Source: Verticillium longisporum (Eukaryota; Ascomycota; Sordariomycetes; Glomerellales; Plectosphaerellaceae). Taken from it: a stretch of 64,000 nucleotides of DNA. The stretch covers positions 3,658,001 to 3,722,000 of the forward strand of contig JAETXT010000006.1 in assembly GCA_019188255.1 (NCBI GenBank). The letters run 5' to 3'. The position numbers and the translations under genes were made by a program. The notes below the pieces were generated by a model, which was not told the DNA's origin, made no database searches, and saw only the letters and a program-made list of their open reading frames with translations. Shown here piece after piece: positions 1 to 10,817 of this stretch (positions are counted from its first letter, which is position 1; each line of letters begins with the position of its first letter).

Positions 1-110
1 GCGGCAGCGGCAGCGGCACCGGCAGCTCGACTGACAAGCCGGCCGAGAAGCCCACCGAGAAGCCGGCCGAGAAGAAGGATGAACCCCCGAAGAAGCCAGA
101 CTCGCCCTGA
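1..110 (+). CDS. C-terminal end of an unidentified protein (partial)
   Basis: Only the last 35 residues are in the window. They are read in the frame that starts at base 3 and ends at a TGA at 108-110. The tail is low complexity: a Gly/Ser stretch followed by repeated K-P-A-E-K / K-P-T-E-K units and a Lys/Pro end. Such a tail is expected to be disordered. The other two frames do not show this regular composition, which is why I chose this one. No domain is visible, so I give no function. The gene would run convergently with BRO1 (minus), leaving about 800 bp between the two stops. Confidence 0.5.
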   Translation, partial: GSGSGTGSSTDKPAEKPTEKPAEKKDEPPKKPDSP

Positions 111-914
111 AGCACTTGCCGAAATTTATAACAAGACAATGTACCATATTGCCGGTTGACCTCCGGCTCAACGACCAAGCTCCCCACCCAAAATGAGAAA
201 CCTATTCCAACACATGGAAGGGTGGGACCAACGCACCACGGTGCCGTACCACCGACAGGGTCCGTCGTTCCGCGCGGTTCGAGAAGCCCGAGAACAAGAA
301 TCAGGAACACACACAAACTCCCCCTACCGACACCCACCAAAAGAGCTGCGCCTGGACGAGAGGGCCGCGAGCAATTGTATACCAGGGTTTTTATCTTTCC
401 TTCTTGATCTTTGTACCATAGAGACATAGACGGGGACGGCGCCGACAGTCTGGGAGCTGGCGGGGCTGCTCTTGCGGAGGCTACTCACACCTCATTGTAA
501 AACTGTTAAATCTGTGTGACGATTTGCAGAGTGCTACGCAGTGTGATGAGATGATGGCACTGAGGCACAGCGGGCGATGGCGTAGTAGTACTTCGACCCG
601 TTGTTGCCGATTTTGAGGTGAACCGAAGAGAATGCAACACCGTTGCTACGTCCACGATCTTGGATGCACGGTCAACATGCTAGAATCGACGTCAAGCTCA
701 ATTATGGCTGCTAGCTTTGACTCCGTCACTCGCACAAACAGGGAGAGCACGACCGTTACGTTGCGTTTATCCTCTTGGCTGTCCATTGATACTCCATGTG
801 TATATGTATCGTCTAGATGTCAAACGCCCCATGACGCCCGACACATGCAGAGTCCTCCTAATTTCCACACCCATCTTTTACCCCCAATCCACGCCCCAAC
901 CCATTCTTCTACAA
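111..914. other. Intergenic, convergent 3' regions
   Basis: Region between the stop of the upstream partial gene and the stop of BRO1. I see short frames only, with no recognisable domain. It presumably holds both 3' UTRs. Confidence 0.4.
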
Positions 915-3900
915 CTATTTCCACGCGTTCAGCCCCGCCCATGGGTCGTTACCCTGTCCCGGCTGTGCGCTCGATGGATGTCCGCTCTGTGGGTAAGCGC
1001 TGTTCGGGTATGCGCTCGACGGGTTGTTTTGCTGCTGCTGCTGCTGCTGTCCGTAAAAGGTCTGCTGGGGTCCCAGGGGAGGAGGGCCCGGGGGAGGAGG
1101 CGGCGGCACAAAGCCGGGCGGCATCTGGCCTTGGGAAAGGCTGTGCGAGTGGCTATGCTGCTGTGGTTGTTGGCCGCTTGACCAGCCGCCGTACGGTTGC
1201 TGACTTTGCCCGAAGGATGTCTGAGTTGGCGGTGGTGACGCGGGTCCCCGGAGTACTGTGGGGCCGAAGGTCGACTGGTGCGGGGGTGGAGACGTAGGCC
1301 CCGGTGTGCGGCCGTATTGGCTTGGGTTGTAGGCAGGCTGGCCGTATGTGTTCGCAGACTGCGGCGTGAAAGATTGCGTATTGGGGGGTGCCGCGAAGCT
1401 GGGATACTGCTGCTGTTGCATGCTCGTCTGCGTAGGGGGAGGCGACTGAGGGACCTGGTATTGGCCTTGGAAATTGGCCTGTGGGTATCGAGGTACCGAG
1501 TTGGAAGAAGAGTTCGGCTGAGTGAAGTTCAATGGGCTGGGTATTGGCCTGTTGGAAGGTGGCTTCTGCCCAGAGCTATTGGGGTCCATCGACATGCGCT
1601 CCATCAACCCTCTCAGGCGCTCGCGCTCAGTCTCAGCATGCGAGTCTTTGCGAGTCGACTTGTCTTGTTCGATCTGGTTGAGAAGTTGTGCACCCTCGGA
1701 TCGGCGGTTGTTGACAAACGTCTCGACGTTCTTTTCCAAGCTTTGAACCGTCTCTTTCATCTCGGCGTACCAGCGCTTCGCGCCCTGAAGGCCGGCCGAC
1801 AGGTCGAGGAATTCCTGGTATGCACGCTTGTACCTGTTGATAGCCGATGCTCTTTGCCTTTGGATTACCTCGTACTTGCTCTGTTCAGATCGAACCCGCT
1901 TGTCTTGGAGTAGAGTATTGAAAGACGAGTTGAGTTCCTTCATGAAGGCTGATTGTTTTTGGTTTGCCTGAAGCAGTCGGTTCTGCAGAGGGCGAAACTT
2001 TTCGAGCTCCGATTGGAAGAGCTGTTGCTCATAGTTGGCAATATTCTTCTTGTTGAGGATGAGAATTTCAGAAATGTCGTCGTTGTGGACCTGATGCGAT
2101 GTTAGCTCTGTGGCAGTGTATACACTTTTCGTGACAAACCTGTTCCTTGAGATCCTTCAGGGTTTGATTTCGTTCCCTCTTGACGAGATTCAGTTTCTTC
2201 ATGACCTCTTCCACCAGTTTGATCTGTTCAACGACAGAGGGGCCCCCTTCGTCAAAATCAGCGTCCAGGAGGTTCGGCTCGTTCCCCATGGGACTGACGG
2301 CGCTGCTAGACTTGGAACGCGCCTTGTTCACAGCCCGCCGAAATAGTGCATCCACCTCACCGTTCCGCGATGCTTGACGCATCTCCTCAAAATCAACCTC
2401 ATTCTGTCTCAGCTTGATGGACAGCTGATTGTCGCTTCGGGAAGCCTCTTCGAGTGCCTCGCGGTAATTGCGAATATCGCCTCTGAGAGTTGAGGTAAGG
2501 CGGGAGCTCGGCTGCTGCGACCATTCATTCTCGTACTTGGACCTCATTTTTTCACACACAACCTCCTCCATGTCGAGCTGTTTCGTGTTCCTCTCAAGCA
2601 GGGACACGATGGTTTCCTTCTCTGAGCGAAGTAGCTCAAATATCGACGTAGGACTTTCGTGGTTGGCAACATCCTCACACCATTGCCTGAAGTCTTCGTC
2701 TGGGAGGACGTCCTGGTCAAACCCGCCCTTGAGAACCTGAAGCGCGCCAGGTAACCTCAAGTAGTCTAAGCTTGCGGCCATTTCGTCGTTTGCAATGTCA
2801 ACCTTTTCGGACTCGGCTCGAATGAGCTTTGCTTTTTCCTCATCGTACAGACTGGCCATCTCCGTGACAGCGAAAGGCACGATTTTGGAGAACAGGTCCG
2901 GGCCCGTGATGCGCTGAATGTCCTGGCCAGCGTAGAGTTCGCTCACGGGAATCGGCTTGGCAGCTGGCAGCTTCCCGACAGGGGCGAGGCTTGCCTCCGC
3001 AGGGACGGTGTGGTGGTAGATGTAGTCGTTGTCCTTGATTAGCTCTCTAAGCTTTTCCTGCACCGTGGCGACGTGGCGTTTTGTCGATTCGGCCAAGATG
3101 CCGCCGGTATCCGACGTCAAGTTGGAGCTCGGCGGGCAGTTGCTAGGGAAGTTGCTCGCTGATCTATCGGCATCCTTGGCTTGGGTCTCGGCAAGTTTCA
3201 GACGTGCTATTGCAGTTCCGTATTGGCCAGTCTCGGCATCGGTGAGTGCTTGGTAGTACTGGGCCATGGAGCTTAGAAGATTCGATTTGACCTTCTCGTG
3301 TCAGCAGAGTCAACGATGGATGGGAGTACTATACATTCATACCTGGACCATCAGGAGCCAGACCCTCTCGAAAATGCCTTTATTGACATTCTCCTGGGCG
3401 CCCTCTACTGCCTCCTTGTACAGAGAAGCCGCCTGGCTCGCAAGCTTGGCCAGCAGGGCAATCTTCTTCTGGGCCGCCACCTGCTTCTCGAGGAACACCT
3501 CTTGCGCTTGCGCCAGGTTGATACTGATCAACGTCTTGACAGTTTCCCGGCTCAGGTCGGAGGAGGGGGCGTGTAGAAAGTTCTCGTTGATGTAGGTGAA
3601 CATGCCTGCAGAGGCCTGAAAGTTGTGGTACGCCGTCTTGAGGCCGGATTCGTCGGCTCTCGATTGATGGGCAGCATAGCACGAGAGAACAGCAGAGATA
3701 TTGAAGATGATAGAAGCTTTCTCAAAGGCGAGAGAGTATTGCGACGTCAGCTTATGGGTGAAGGCGTCATACCTGGTGGCGCCATGTCAGCACGGCGTCA
3801 TTCAAGAAGTGAGAGGGATGCATTCGAACCATGTGAAGGAAATCTTGATGTGTTGTTCGTCGACGGGGAAGCGCAGGTCTAGGAGCTCCAGCTGTCCGTA

Positions 3901-4107
3901 GTACCGGTAGAGCATGTCGCGGCCGGAGGTGCTGTCTTTGCCAGCGCCCCGCATATCTTGCCGGAGGCGGTTGAGGGTAGCGCACTCCTCCGCATAGCGC
4001 TCAGGATCATCGCCATAGGTATCTCTGATGTATGATTTGAGGGGCCCGACCCAGTCAATCTCGTTGGTTGTCTTCAGAGGCACCGAGATCATGGGAGACT
4101 GCGTCAT
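915..4107 (-). CDS. bro1: BRO1 vacuolar protein-sorting protein (ESCRT-III adaptor)
   Basis: Model: exons 4107-3830, 3772-3343, 3291-2140 and 2090-915, giving 1011 aa. The introns are 57, 51 and 49 bp with GT..AG ends, and frame holds across all joints. Intron 1 has a weak donor (GTTCGA), but the join gives the conserved F-T-W-Y-D-A-F of the Bro1 domain. The Bro1 domain fills roughly residues 1-390 (e.g. RYAEECATLNRLRQDMRGAG) and is followed by a helical V-shaped domain. The last ~240 residues are Pro/Gln-rich with PPPPPPGPPP and a seven-glutamine run, ending DPWAGLNAWK. In yeast Bro1 binds Snf7 on endosomes and recruits the deubiquitinase Doa4 during cargo sorting into multivesicular bodies. 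The sister family, PalA/Rim20 of pH signalling, is the main alternative, but the N-terminus and the long Pro-rich tail fit BRO1 better. I start at the first ATG (MTQSPMISVP). Confidence 0.9.
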
Positions 4108-4590
4108 GGTGGGCAAGTGGATCTCGGTCTCCGAGGGATTGATGCGATGAGGCGTTCTTGGCTACTCGGCAACTCCAGCTACCACGCGCAGCTGGTCGAG
4201 GGAAGAGAGATCGCAGAAGTGCTGGGTTCGTGCGTGTGTTTATGCGAAAAGTGTGGTCGTCTTGTATGGTCGGCTGCCCTACGAATGTCAGGGTGTCGGG
4301 GTGGGGGACTTGGGCGTGTGGTTGGGCGTTTATGCGGGCGGTACGTGGTCAGGCGCAGTGCGTGGCTCAGAGGGTATGTCGGTGCCTGGGAGCTGCCGAT
4401 GCAAGCGTGGTGTCGTGGGCGGAGGTCGAGGCAATCCGTGGCAGGAGGGGGCGATAAACATGCGACGACACTGAGGGGAAAGTTGCGATGGTGTTCCTGT
4501 GAGGTCACAGAGGTCCAAAAGACACAGACGGAACGTGGGACGTGGATCTGGGACGGGAGTGGGGCAGGAGCTACTGACTGCTTGCTGAGG
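4108..4590. other. BRO1 upstream region
   Basis: BRO1 5' flank of about 480 bp before the palindromic repeat cluster. It has no recognisable gene; the open frames here are short and lack domain features. Confidence 0.4.
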
Positions 4591-4865
4591 AAAGGTACCT
4601 GCCTTAAGGTACAGTACCTACCTAGGTATCTACCTAGGTAGCCAGGCAGATACCTAAGTTAGGTAGGCACCTTACCTGAGGTAGGCCTTCCGCCGCTGTC
4701 CAGCCCCCGAACTGAACACCCGGCGTTTGGTGGGGTTGGTGCGGGGATTACAGGAAAGGCACCTAAGGCAAACCTAGGTAGGTACCCAGGTACCTAAGGT
4801 AAGGTACCCACCTAGGTACGAAAGGTAAGGTACCCACCTAGGTACGAAAGGTAGGCGGTAGGTAT
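4591..4865. repeat. Cluster of palindromic TACCTAGGTA repeats
   Basis: Dense runs of TACCTAGGTA and its half-units (TAGGTA, ACCTAC, AAGGTA) lie on both sides of a short GC-rich spacer at about 4690-4750. TACCTAGGTA equals its own reverse complement. Within the cluster a unit of about 26 bp containing GGTACCCACCTAGGTACG occurs twice in tandem near 4798-4850. The same motif recurs at seven or more other places in the window, always between genes. Confidence 0.85.
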
Positions 4866-4946
4866 CCTCCCTCATCCCAGACAACAACGAACCTTGTTCG
4901 CCAGCGGCCGGCTCATCTCATGCACACTCAAGATGAAAAACATGTA

Positions 4947-4992
4947 ACGTAATCCACAAGCGAGTGGTTCACCCAAGCGAGTGGTTCACTTC
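4947..4992 (+). repeat. Left terminal inverted repeat of the pogo-like element
   Basis: Begins ACGTAATCCACAAGCG and ends GGTTCACTTC. It contains the 13-mer GCGAGTGGTTCAC twice in direct orientation, 16 bp apart, which may be paired transposase-binding sites. The TA just before it is the target duplication. Confidence 0.92.
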
Positions 4993-5044
4993 GCCCGGGC
5001 CCACGACCTACACCTGAATTCTACAGATTCCACCTCCGCCCGCG

Positions 5045-6697
5045 ATGGAGACTCTTTCAAAAGAAGGTCAATTATTCCTTGCTATCCAAGCTATGGACAA
5101 TGACCCGAACCTAAGCGCCCGGAGTGCTGCGAGGATCTACACCGTCCCCTTAACGACGCTCCTCCGACGCCAGAAGGGCAAACCCTCCCGACGCGAAAGC
5201 CCGCCCAATTCTGCCAAATTAACAGTACTAGAAGAGAAAACTATTGTCGAATATATCCTTGACCTAGATGCGCGATCTTTCCCTCCCCGGTTGGGTGAGG
5301 TCGGAGATATGGCGAATCGCCTGCTTGCCGACCGTGACGCGCCACGCGTCGGGAAGAACTGGGCCTCAAACCTCGTCAAACGGCAACCAGAGCTCCGGAC
5401 GCGTTTCTTTCGCAAGTACGACTACAAGAGGGCCCAATGCGAAGATCCGGACGCGATAAACGCGTGGTTCCGCCTCGTGCATAACATGATCGCCAAGTAC
5501 GGCATCCAAGAGGCTGACATGTACAACTTTGACGAGACCGGCTTCCAGATGGGCGTTATCGCCAACGGAATGGTCGTGACCAGTTCGGAAAGACGGTCCA
5601 ATGTGAAGATGAGGCAGCCAGGCAACCGGGAATGGGTTACGGTGATCCAGGGCGTTGGCGCGTTGGGTTTCTCCGTCCCGCCGTTCATCGTGGTTTCGGG
5701 CAAGTACCACCTCTCGAGCTGGTACCAGGACGACGCGATTTCTCGCGACTGGAGAATCGCAACATCTCCAAACGGCTGGACGACGAATGATATTGGTCTG
5801 GAATGGATTCGGCATTTTGACAGGCATACAAAGTCCCGTACTTCGGGCGGTTATCGCCTACTGATCCTGGATGGCCACGAAAGTCACCACTCGGTCGACT
5901 TCGAACTCTACTGCAAGGAGAACAACATCATCACACTCTGTATGCCTCCTCATTCGTCACATCTACTCCAGCCTCTCGATGTTGGGTGTTTTGGCCCACT
6001 AAAGAAAGCATACGGTCGGCAAATCGAGGATAGGATGAGGGCGGGTACAACGCACATCAGCAAAGAGGACTTCTTCCCGGCGTTTTCGGCTGCATTTCAG
6101 CAAGCAATGACAGAAAAAACATCCAGGGAGGCTTTCGAGGAGCGGGGCTTGTCCCCATAACCCGGAAACAGTCCTGTCAAAGCTGGATGTGAGGTTGAGG
6201 ACGACGACGCCTCCGGGGACGTCCCACGGGGAGCGTGATTCTTGGGTCTCTAAGACGCCCACTAACCTGCTCGAGGCAGGTTCCCAGACTGACTTCATCA
6301 AAGGGCGAATCTCACGCCACCAGGGAAGCTCCCCAACGTCAATTTTAGATGCTGTTGACTATCTTGCGAAGGGGACGCGGGGTGTTATGCACCAGATCGC
6401 TCTTTTGAAGTCAGAGGTTATGATCCTTCGAGAGGAAAATGCTACACTAAGCCGACGCCGGAGGGCCAAAAGCTACGTCTCCGGGAAGGAGGAAGCATGG
6501 CTGTAGGCGAGGGACAGGACAAGATTGCTCAGAAGGAAGTAGATATCCAGATAAAAGAGGAAACGCTGCAGAACCCGGGTCCCGCGTCGTGGTCCCAGCC
6601 GAAGAAACGATGCTGTAGCGTATGCGGGAAGACCGGCCACAACGCGAGAACTTGTCAGGTAGCTATCTCATCGTCTGCAAAAGACGAGGAGGAGTGA
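5045..6697 (+). CDS. Pogo-like transposase with C-terminal zinc knuckle
   Basis: The first segment, 5045-6160, has an N-terminal psq/CENP-B-type helix-turn-helix (about residues 5-125) and a DDE_1 catalytic domain. The catalytic Asp are D163 in YNFDETGF, D276 in LILDGHES and D312 in LLQPLDVGCFGPLK, with 35 residues between the last two, which is a DDD triad. The frame then stops at 6160, but family-like sequence continues in another frame from 6159 (NPETVLSKLDVRL), and again in a third frame from about 6468 to 6697. That last part ends in a CCHC knuckle, C-x2-C-x4-H-x4-C, in CSVCGKTGHNARTC. The first break is explained by one missing base in each of a G4 run (6144-6147) and a C4 run (6153-6156). 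The second is explained by one missing base in the A4 run near 6463-6466. With those three bases the product is about 551 aa. Since single-base losses in runs also hit essential genes here, the transposase may be intact. Confidence 0.85.
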
Positions 6698-6758
6698 TTT
6701 TAATTGATTTACGGCGTTTGGGTTGAGGTTTTCCTCGGAATGTTTGTCGGGTCGGGGT

Positions 6759-6804
6759 GAAGTGAACCACTCGCATGGGTGAACCACTCGCTTGTGGATT
6801 ACGT
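6759..6804 (-). repeat. Right terminal inverted repeat of the pogo-like element
   Basis: Reverse complement of the left end with one substitution (CCATGCGAG against CCAAGCGAG). It is followed directly by the TA duplication at 6805-6806. Confidence 0.92.
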
Positions 6805-6984
6805 TATATGCGCCTGCATTGTTTCGAGCGAAATGTGGGCAAGCAAGATCTGGAAGAGAGGGATATGATTGCCGCCGGCGAGCTCAGCGGCTGGTGTGAA
6901 GTGGCTCAACCTCCTCCAGTGGCCGGCGCTTAATTCTTGCTTGTGACGAGAAAGCTATCGAACCAAGCTGACGGCCAGTCCGTC

Positions 6985-7050
6985 TACCTGGCCTACATTA
7001 CCTACCTAGGTCCTTACCTACCTAGGCCCTTACCTACCTAGGTAGTTAGA
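6985..7050. repeat. TACCTAGGTA-type repeat cluster
   Basis: Three successive units related to CCTTACCTACCTAGG end in TACCTACCTAGGTAG. Same family as the cluster at 4591-4865, on the other side of the transposon. Confidence 0.8.
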
Positions 7051-8173
7051 GGTATGGAGATCCAGCCAGGATGGGGGGAGAACCGTGGCGAGTAATGGCC
7101 AGACCTCGAGCGTCAATCAGCGCAAGCTTCTTTCTGTAGCCGCCGTAGGCCAGGAGGGGACCGAAGTCGCGAGTTGCACCTCACGGTGATATCCGCTCAT
7201 TCGCCTAGTTGATGAGACACTCAGGTCACATCGTCAACTCTCATTGTCGGTTCAACATGCCCACATTGTAAGTTTCCCCCGGGCTCTCCCAGTGAGCCCA
7301 CCACATTGGCTACTTGACAGAACGCCCTTATGCAAGTGACGAGCCAGTCGGCAACGTCTTTGGCCTGCTTACCTTTGCCATTGGCTCGCACCTTCAGGTC
7401 TGTTCACACACAAGCTAAGGCGGACATGGGAGCGGGGAACAGAGGCCGAACGGCCCGCTTCCTTCTGCACGTCCATGTCTTCACAGCACACGTGAAGATC
7501 CAGAGACGAGCAACGTAGCGCTTGCTCTGGCGGCAAGGGGCCGCCCAGTGTCTCCTCGCTCCCGCTGTGGCGCAACATCTCGTGGGTGCTATGCGATCTT
7601 CCGCCAAAGGCCCATTCTGCGACCCGGCCCGGCACTTCTGTGCCTGTGTACCTACCATGTTACCCGTGGTACTGCGGGTGAACGAATGGTTGATTAACGA
7701 ATGGAGTGAAGTGATTAGTTTGGCACCCTAAATGTGCCGTGGGCAAGATTGCGTTCCTGGCCATCTCTTGGCGGCGTCCTGAGCCAAATTCTCGGGAGCC
7801 TGTCCCCGTTTATGAAATTACTGTGTATAGCTGACTACGCTTCAAAGGGATGCAACTATACTGGACATGCACCTCCCGGTTGGGCCCTCTTTCCATACCC
7901 CCTGGCAAGGTAGGACCACCTTCGATCACGTCAACTTCAGCCGACATCGTTGTCCATCAGCTTCAAGCAATGACGTTCCTAGGGCCTGCGCTCTGCAACA
8001 TCGTAGAACTCTTCTTCTGCACTTCGCTGTGGACCTTTGGCAACGCAGTCGGAATTGGGCACAACGCCACTCCTGGCTGATTCTGAGCTTCTCCCTCAGA
8101 CGCCTCTGACTTTCCTCCCACCTAGATGTCAGGCTCTCTACCACCATTCCTCAAGCACCACAGCACACCAGAC
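7051..8173. other. No gene called
   Basis: Region between the repeat cluster and the start of the zinc-cluster factor. Short frames occur on both strands, but none shows a domain I recognise. Its far end presumably holds the promoter of the transcription factor. Confidence 0.35.
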
Positions 8174-10457
8174 ATGCCGGTGCCGAGGTCGAGCAACACT
8201 TGCTCCCAGTGTAGGTCACGCAAGGTCGGAACAGTCCGCTGCGCCTAGAACGGCTCTTATTTTGTGTTATGTTCGGTTGACGGGCTTGACAGGTACGGTG
8301 CGAAGGGGGCCCAGATCCCTGTGCCAACTGTGAGCGGCTAGCATTCTCCTGTTCGGTCAGAACAGCGTCCACGCCGTCGTCATCGTCTGGTGTCAACCCA
8401 CAAACTCGCCCGGAAGGCGTCGCGGAGCTCGCGCGTGTTTAGAATGTCGGTCTCAGAAATCGAAATGCTCTAGCGAACTCCCATGCTGTGGAAGCTGCCG
8501 TCGTCGAGCCAAGACTTGCGTCTATCCTGAAACGGGAAATTCTCATTCAGCACGTCCCTTTTCTTCCTCTCAAAGCCATTCACTCGGTCTGCCGCTGGAA
8601 AATCTGTCAGAGAAGCACGACTCTGGCACAGCCATCTCGGTCAGTCCTGACCAGCTTTCTACAGAGCAACGCTTGGAATCAACGTCTGTGTTCCGTGACA
8701 GCCCGGCAAGTCATGGCAACTCAAGACCACCCCAATTCCAGAATGTGGTGGTTCCGCCAACTCGCGAACAACTGCGGCTGGTTAACGACTTCTTCCGGCA
8801 TGTGTATCCCATGCCTGTGTATGCATTCCTCAACAAATTGTCGATAACGCAGCGCTGTATAGACTCCACGCTGGACGAGACCTTGCTTCTGGCACTGCTA
8901 TCAAGTTCAGCCCTTCATTTAAAGTACACGAAATACTTTCCGGTCCTCACGGATACCTGGGTCCAAAAGGTAGAAATGAGGATCTGATCGCAGATCGAAC
9001 AGCCGTCAATCTTTCTGACCCAAGCTCTCATGCTTGTAGTTCTGTATCGGATGGAGACCGGCGGCTTTCAGAAAGCTTTCATGCTATGTGCTCTGGCAAC
9101 ACGTGCCGCCAGTGCTCTTCGTCTGCACTATGAGCGAACGGACCTCAGTCCACTAGCCCAGGAGATTCGCCGCCATGTCCTATGGTGTCTGATGATGGCG
9201 GATGCGCAGTTTCCAGTAGGCTTGTCGGAGTGTGAGCTCTGCCCTCACAAGGTCATCTATCTCGAGTTTCCCTGTAACGAGGAAGACTTCGTGTCCGAAT
9301 CAGAAGCGCAGTCTCAGTCACTCGACGGCATCCCTGAGGGGGATTCCTTCGGCAGATTGTGCAGCAGGTCGTCGTCAGGAGAGACGTCGTGAGGCTGAGA
9401 CGCCAGGTGTCTCTATCCAGGCAAGCCATACCCCAACTCACCTCGATCGCGGACGACTTTCGGCGCAACCTGCAAGCAATGAGGTGCGCAACCTGCAAGC
9501 AATGAGGTGCGCAACCTGCAAGCAATGAGGTCCGGAACTTGTACACTCGAAGATATCAATACCTACTCGCGGTCTCGGTGGCTTGCGCGATTCTCGGCAC
9601 ACGCTTGTCCTGGCACCAGTGTCACTGCGACGTATCTCGTATATTTCTTTCTGGTTACAAAGAGGCGGCTCGTCAATTCACAGGCTGGCCTGCAGATACT
9701 GAATGATCTGTCGAAATTGAGCCCAGGCCTTCTGGTTCCTTATATGGATGTGTCGGTTTGTGGTCACCACGCGTTTCGTTTGGTACTCTTCTTGAGCCGT
9801 TCTCCCTTCAACCCAAAACATTCGGGCTTGACTCCAGATATTGCATTGGCCAAGGCGTCTGCTGTGTCTGAGTTTCTCAAGCGCATTTTTGCAAACTCTC
9901 ACATTGCGAAGCACCTTCTGGCTGGTCTAGTCGTCGGTCTCTACCTGACCGGACAACGGGAACAAAGTCAAGACCCTTCTGATACCGAAGAGGAGACGCC
10001 ACACCAGCGCCCTCAGTTTGCCCGCGCTGCAAGACAGCATCAGAGGCTAGGCATTCACAGCATGCTTCGACAAGCTCGGTTCGTCGACGACAGCGACCGG
10101 GCTCCAGAGCTTGCCGAGACTGAGCAAGTTGGCGATCGCCGTTTGAAGGGCCTCGCGAACGCTGGACTATACACCCACTCCTTGGGCAGTCGCCACCCGA
10201 GCGGCGTCACGCAGCCCACGCAAACACTGCCTTGCACCGACCAGCCCGCGACTCACGTGTCGCTGGTCACAGCCGATCTGACTCTGAATTTAGCGGGTGA
10301 TCTTGCAAGTGGACTTGACTTTGTCGTGAGAGCTTCGGTTTGGGTACACCTGGTGGATGGCATGACATCTGGAGTCGTCACGAGCAGTCAACCTCGGCAG
10401 ACGGAGACTACTTTTGAGTCCTCCTACGAGAAATGTCTAACAAAGGGGTTCAATTGA
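8174..10457 (+). pseudogene. Fungal transcription factor with two tandem Zn2Cys6 clusters, degraded
   Basis: Start MPVPRSSNTC at 8174; an intron at 8225-8292 splits the first cluster. The joined exons give C-x2-C-x6-C-x6-C-x2-C-x6-C (CSQCRSRKVRC ... CANCERLAFSC). After a short Ser-rich linker and one frame change at an A3 run (8402-8404) a second perfect cluster follows: CLECRSQKSKC ... CGSCRRRAKTC. A fungal-specific transcription-factor (Fungal_trans) region follows, e.g. LLLALLSSSALHLKY and FQKAFMLCALATRAASALRL. An in-frame TGA at 8985-8987 replaces a probable Arg codon (CGA to TGA). The frame changes again at a G5 run (9338-9342), and a 23-bp unit stands three times at about 9462-9530. Another shift lies near 9700, after which the C-terminal part runs to 10457. 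The CGA-to-TGA change cannot be a homopolymer error, so I call the locus a probable pseudogene. Targets are unknown; the sulfatase 360 bp downstream is one possibility. Confidence 0.75.
9462..9530 (+). repeat. Three tandem copies of a 23-bp unit
   Basis: The unit CGCAACCTGCAAGCAATGAGG plus two bases is repeated three times inside the transcription-factor coding region. The frame is the same before and after because 3 x 23 = 69, but a TGA falls inside the second copy. Confidence 0.85.
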
Positions 10458-10817
10458 TGAATGTGTACAACTCCCTTGTCACGCTTGATCACGACACCTC
10501 ATAGCACATCGTGTGAAGAGGACCGACTCCCTAGCGATCGCCGACAGCCGTAGTGTACATACTCCGAACGTGTGGTTTTGGCAGCCCCCACTCCGAACCC
10601 CCCGGCACTGGCCAACAACGGTTGGCTCCTCGTGGCATTCTCGCCATCAGCTTCATCACGTCATGCATGATTGACCGCCTTGAGTCTCGGTTGCAACGGC
10701 AACGCAGAATCCTTACTGGAAAAAAAAAATGGGGGCCGAGGGATGACTAGGTAAAGAAACTTTAAAGACCGACGGCCGGCTTTCGACCTACGACCTGGTC
10801 AAGAAGCCTCAGCTTTC

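Larger units (their letters stand above)
4947..6804 (+). mobile_element. Pogo/Fot-like (Tc1/mariner superfamily) DNA transposon, complete
   Basis: A 1858-bp element bounded by 46-bp inverted repeats that differ at one position. It is flanked on both sides by the dinucleotide TA (4945-4946 and 6805-6806), the target duplication of Tc1/mariner elements. It carries one transposase gene on the plus strand with a helix-turn-helix region, a DDD catalytic domain and a C-terminal zinc knuckle. It lies about 0.8 kb upstream of the BRO1 start, between two TACCTAGGTA clusters. One mismatch between the ends suggests a fairly recent insertion. Confidence 0.92.

Noticed and set aside
632..1913. Overlapping plus-strand frames opposite the BRO1 tail
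   Set aside because: They mirror the Pro/Gln-rich coding region of BRO1 and show only low-complexity sequence.
7080..7240. Short minus-strand frame with a plausible-looking peptide
   Set aside because: Only about 40 codons, with no neighbouring exon or known motif; not enough to call a gene.
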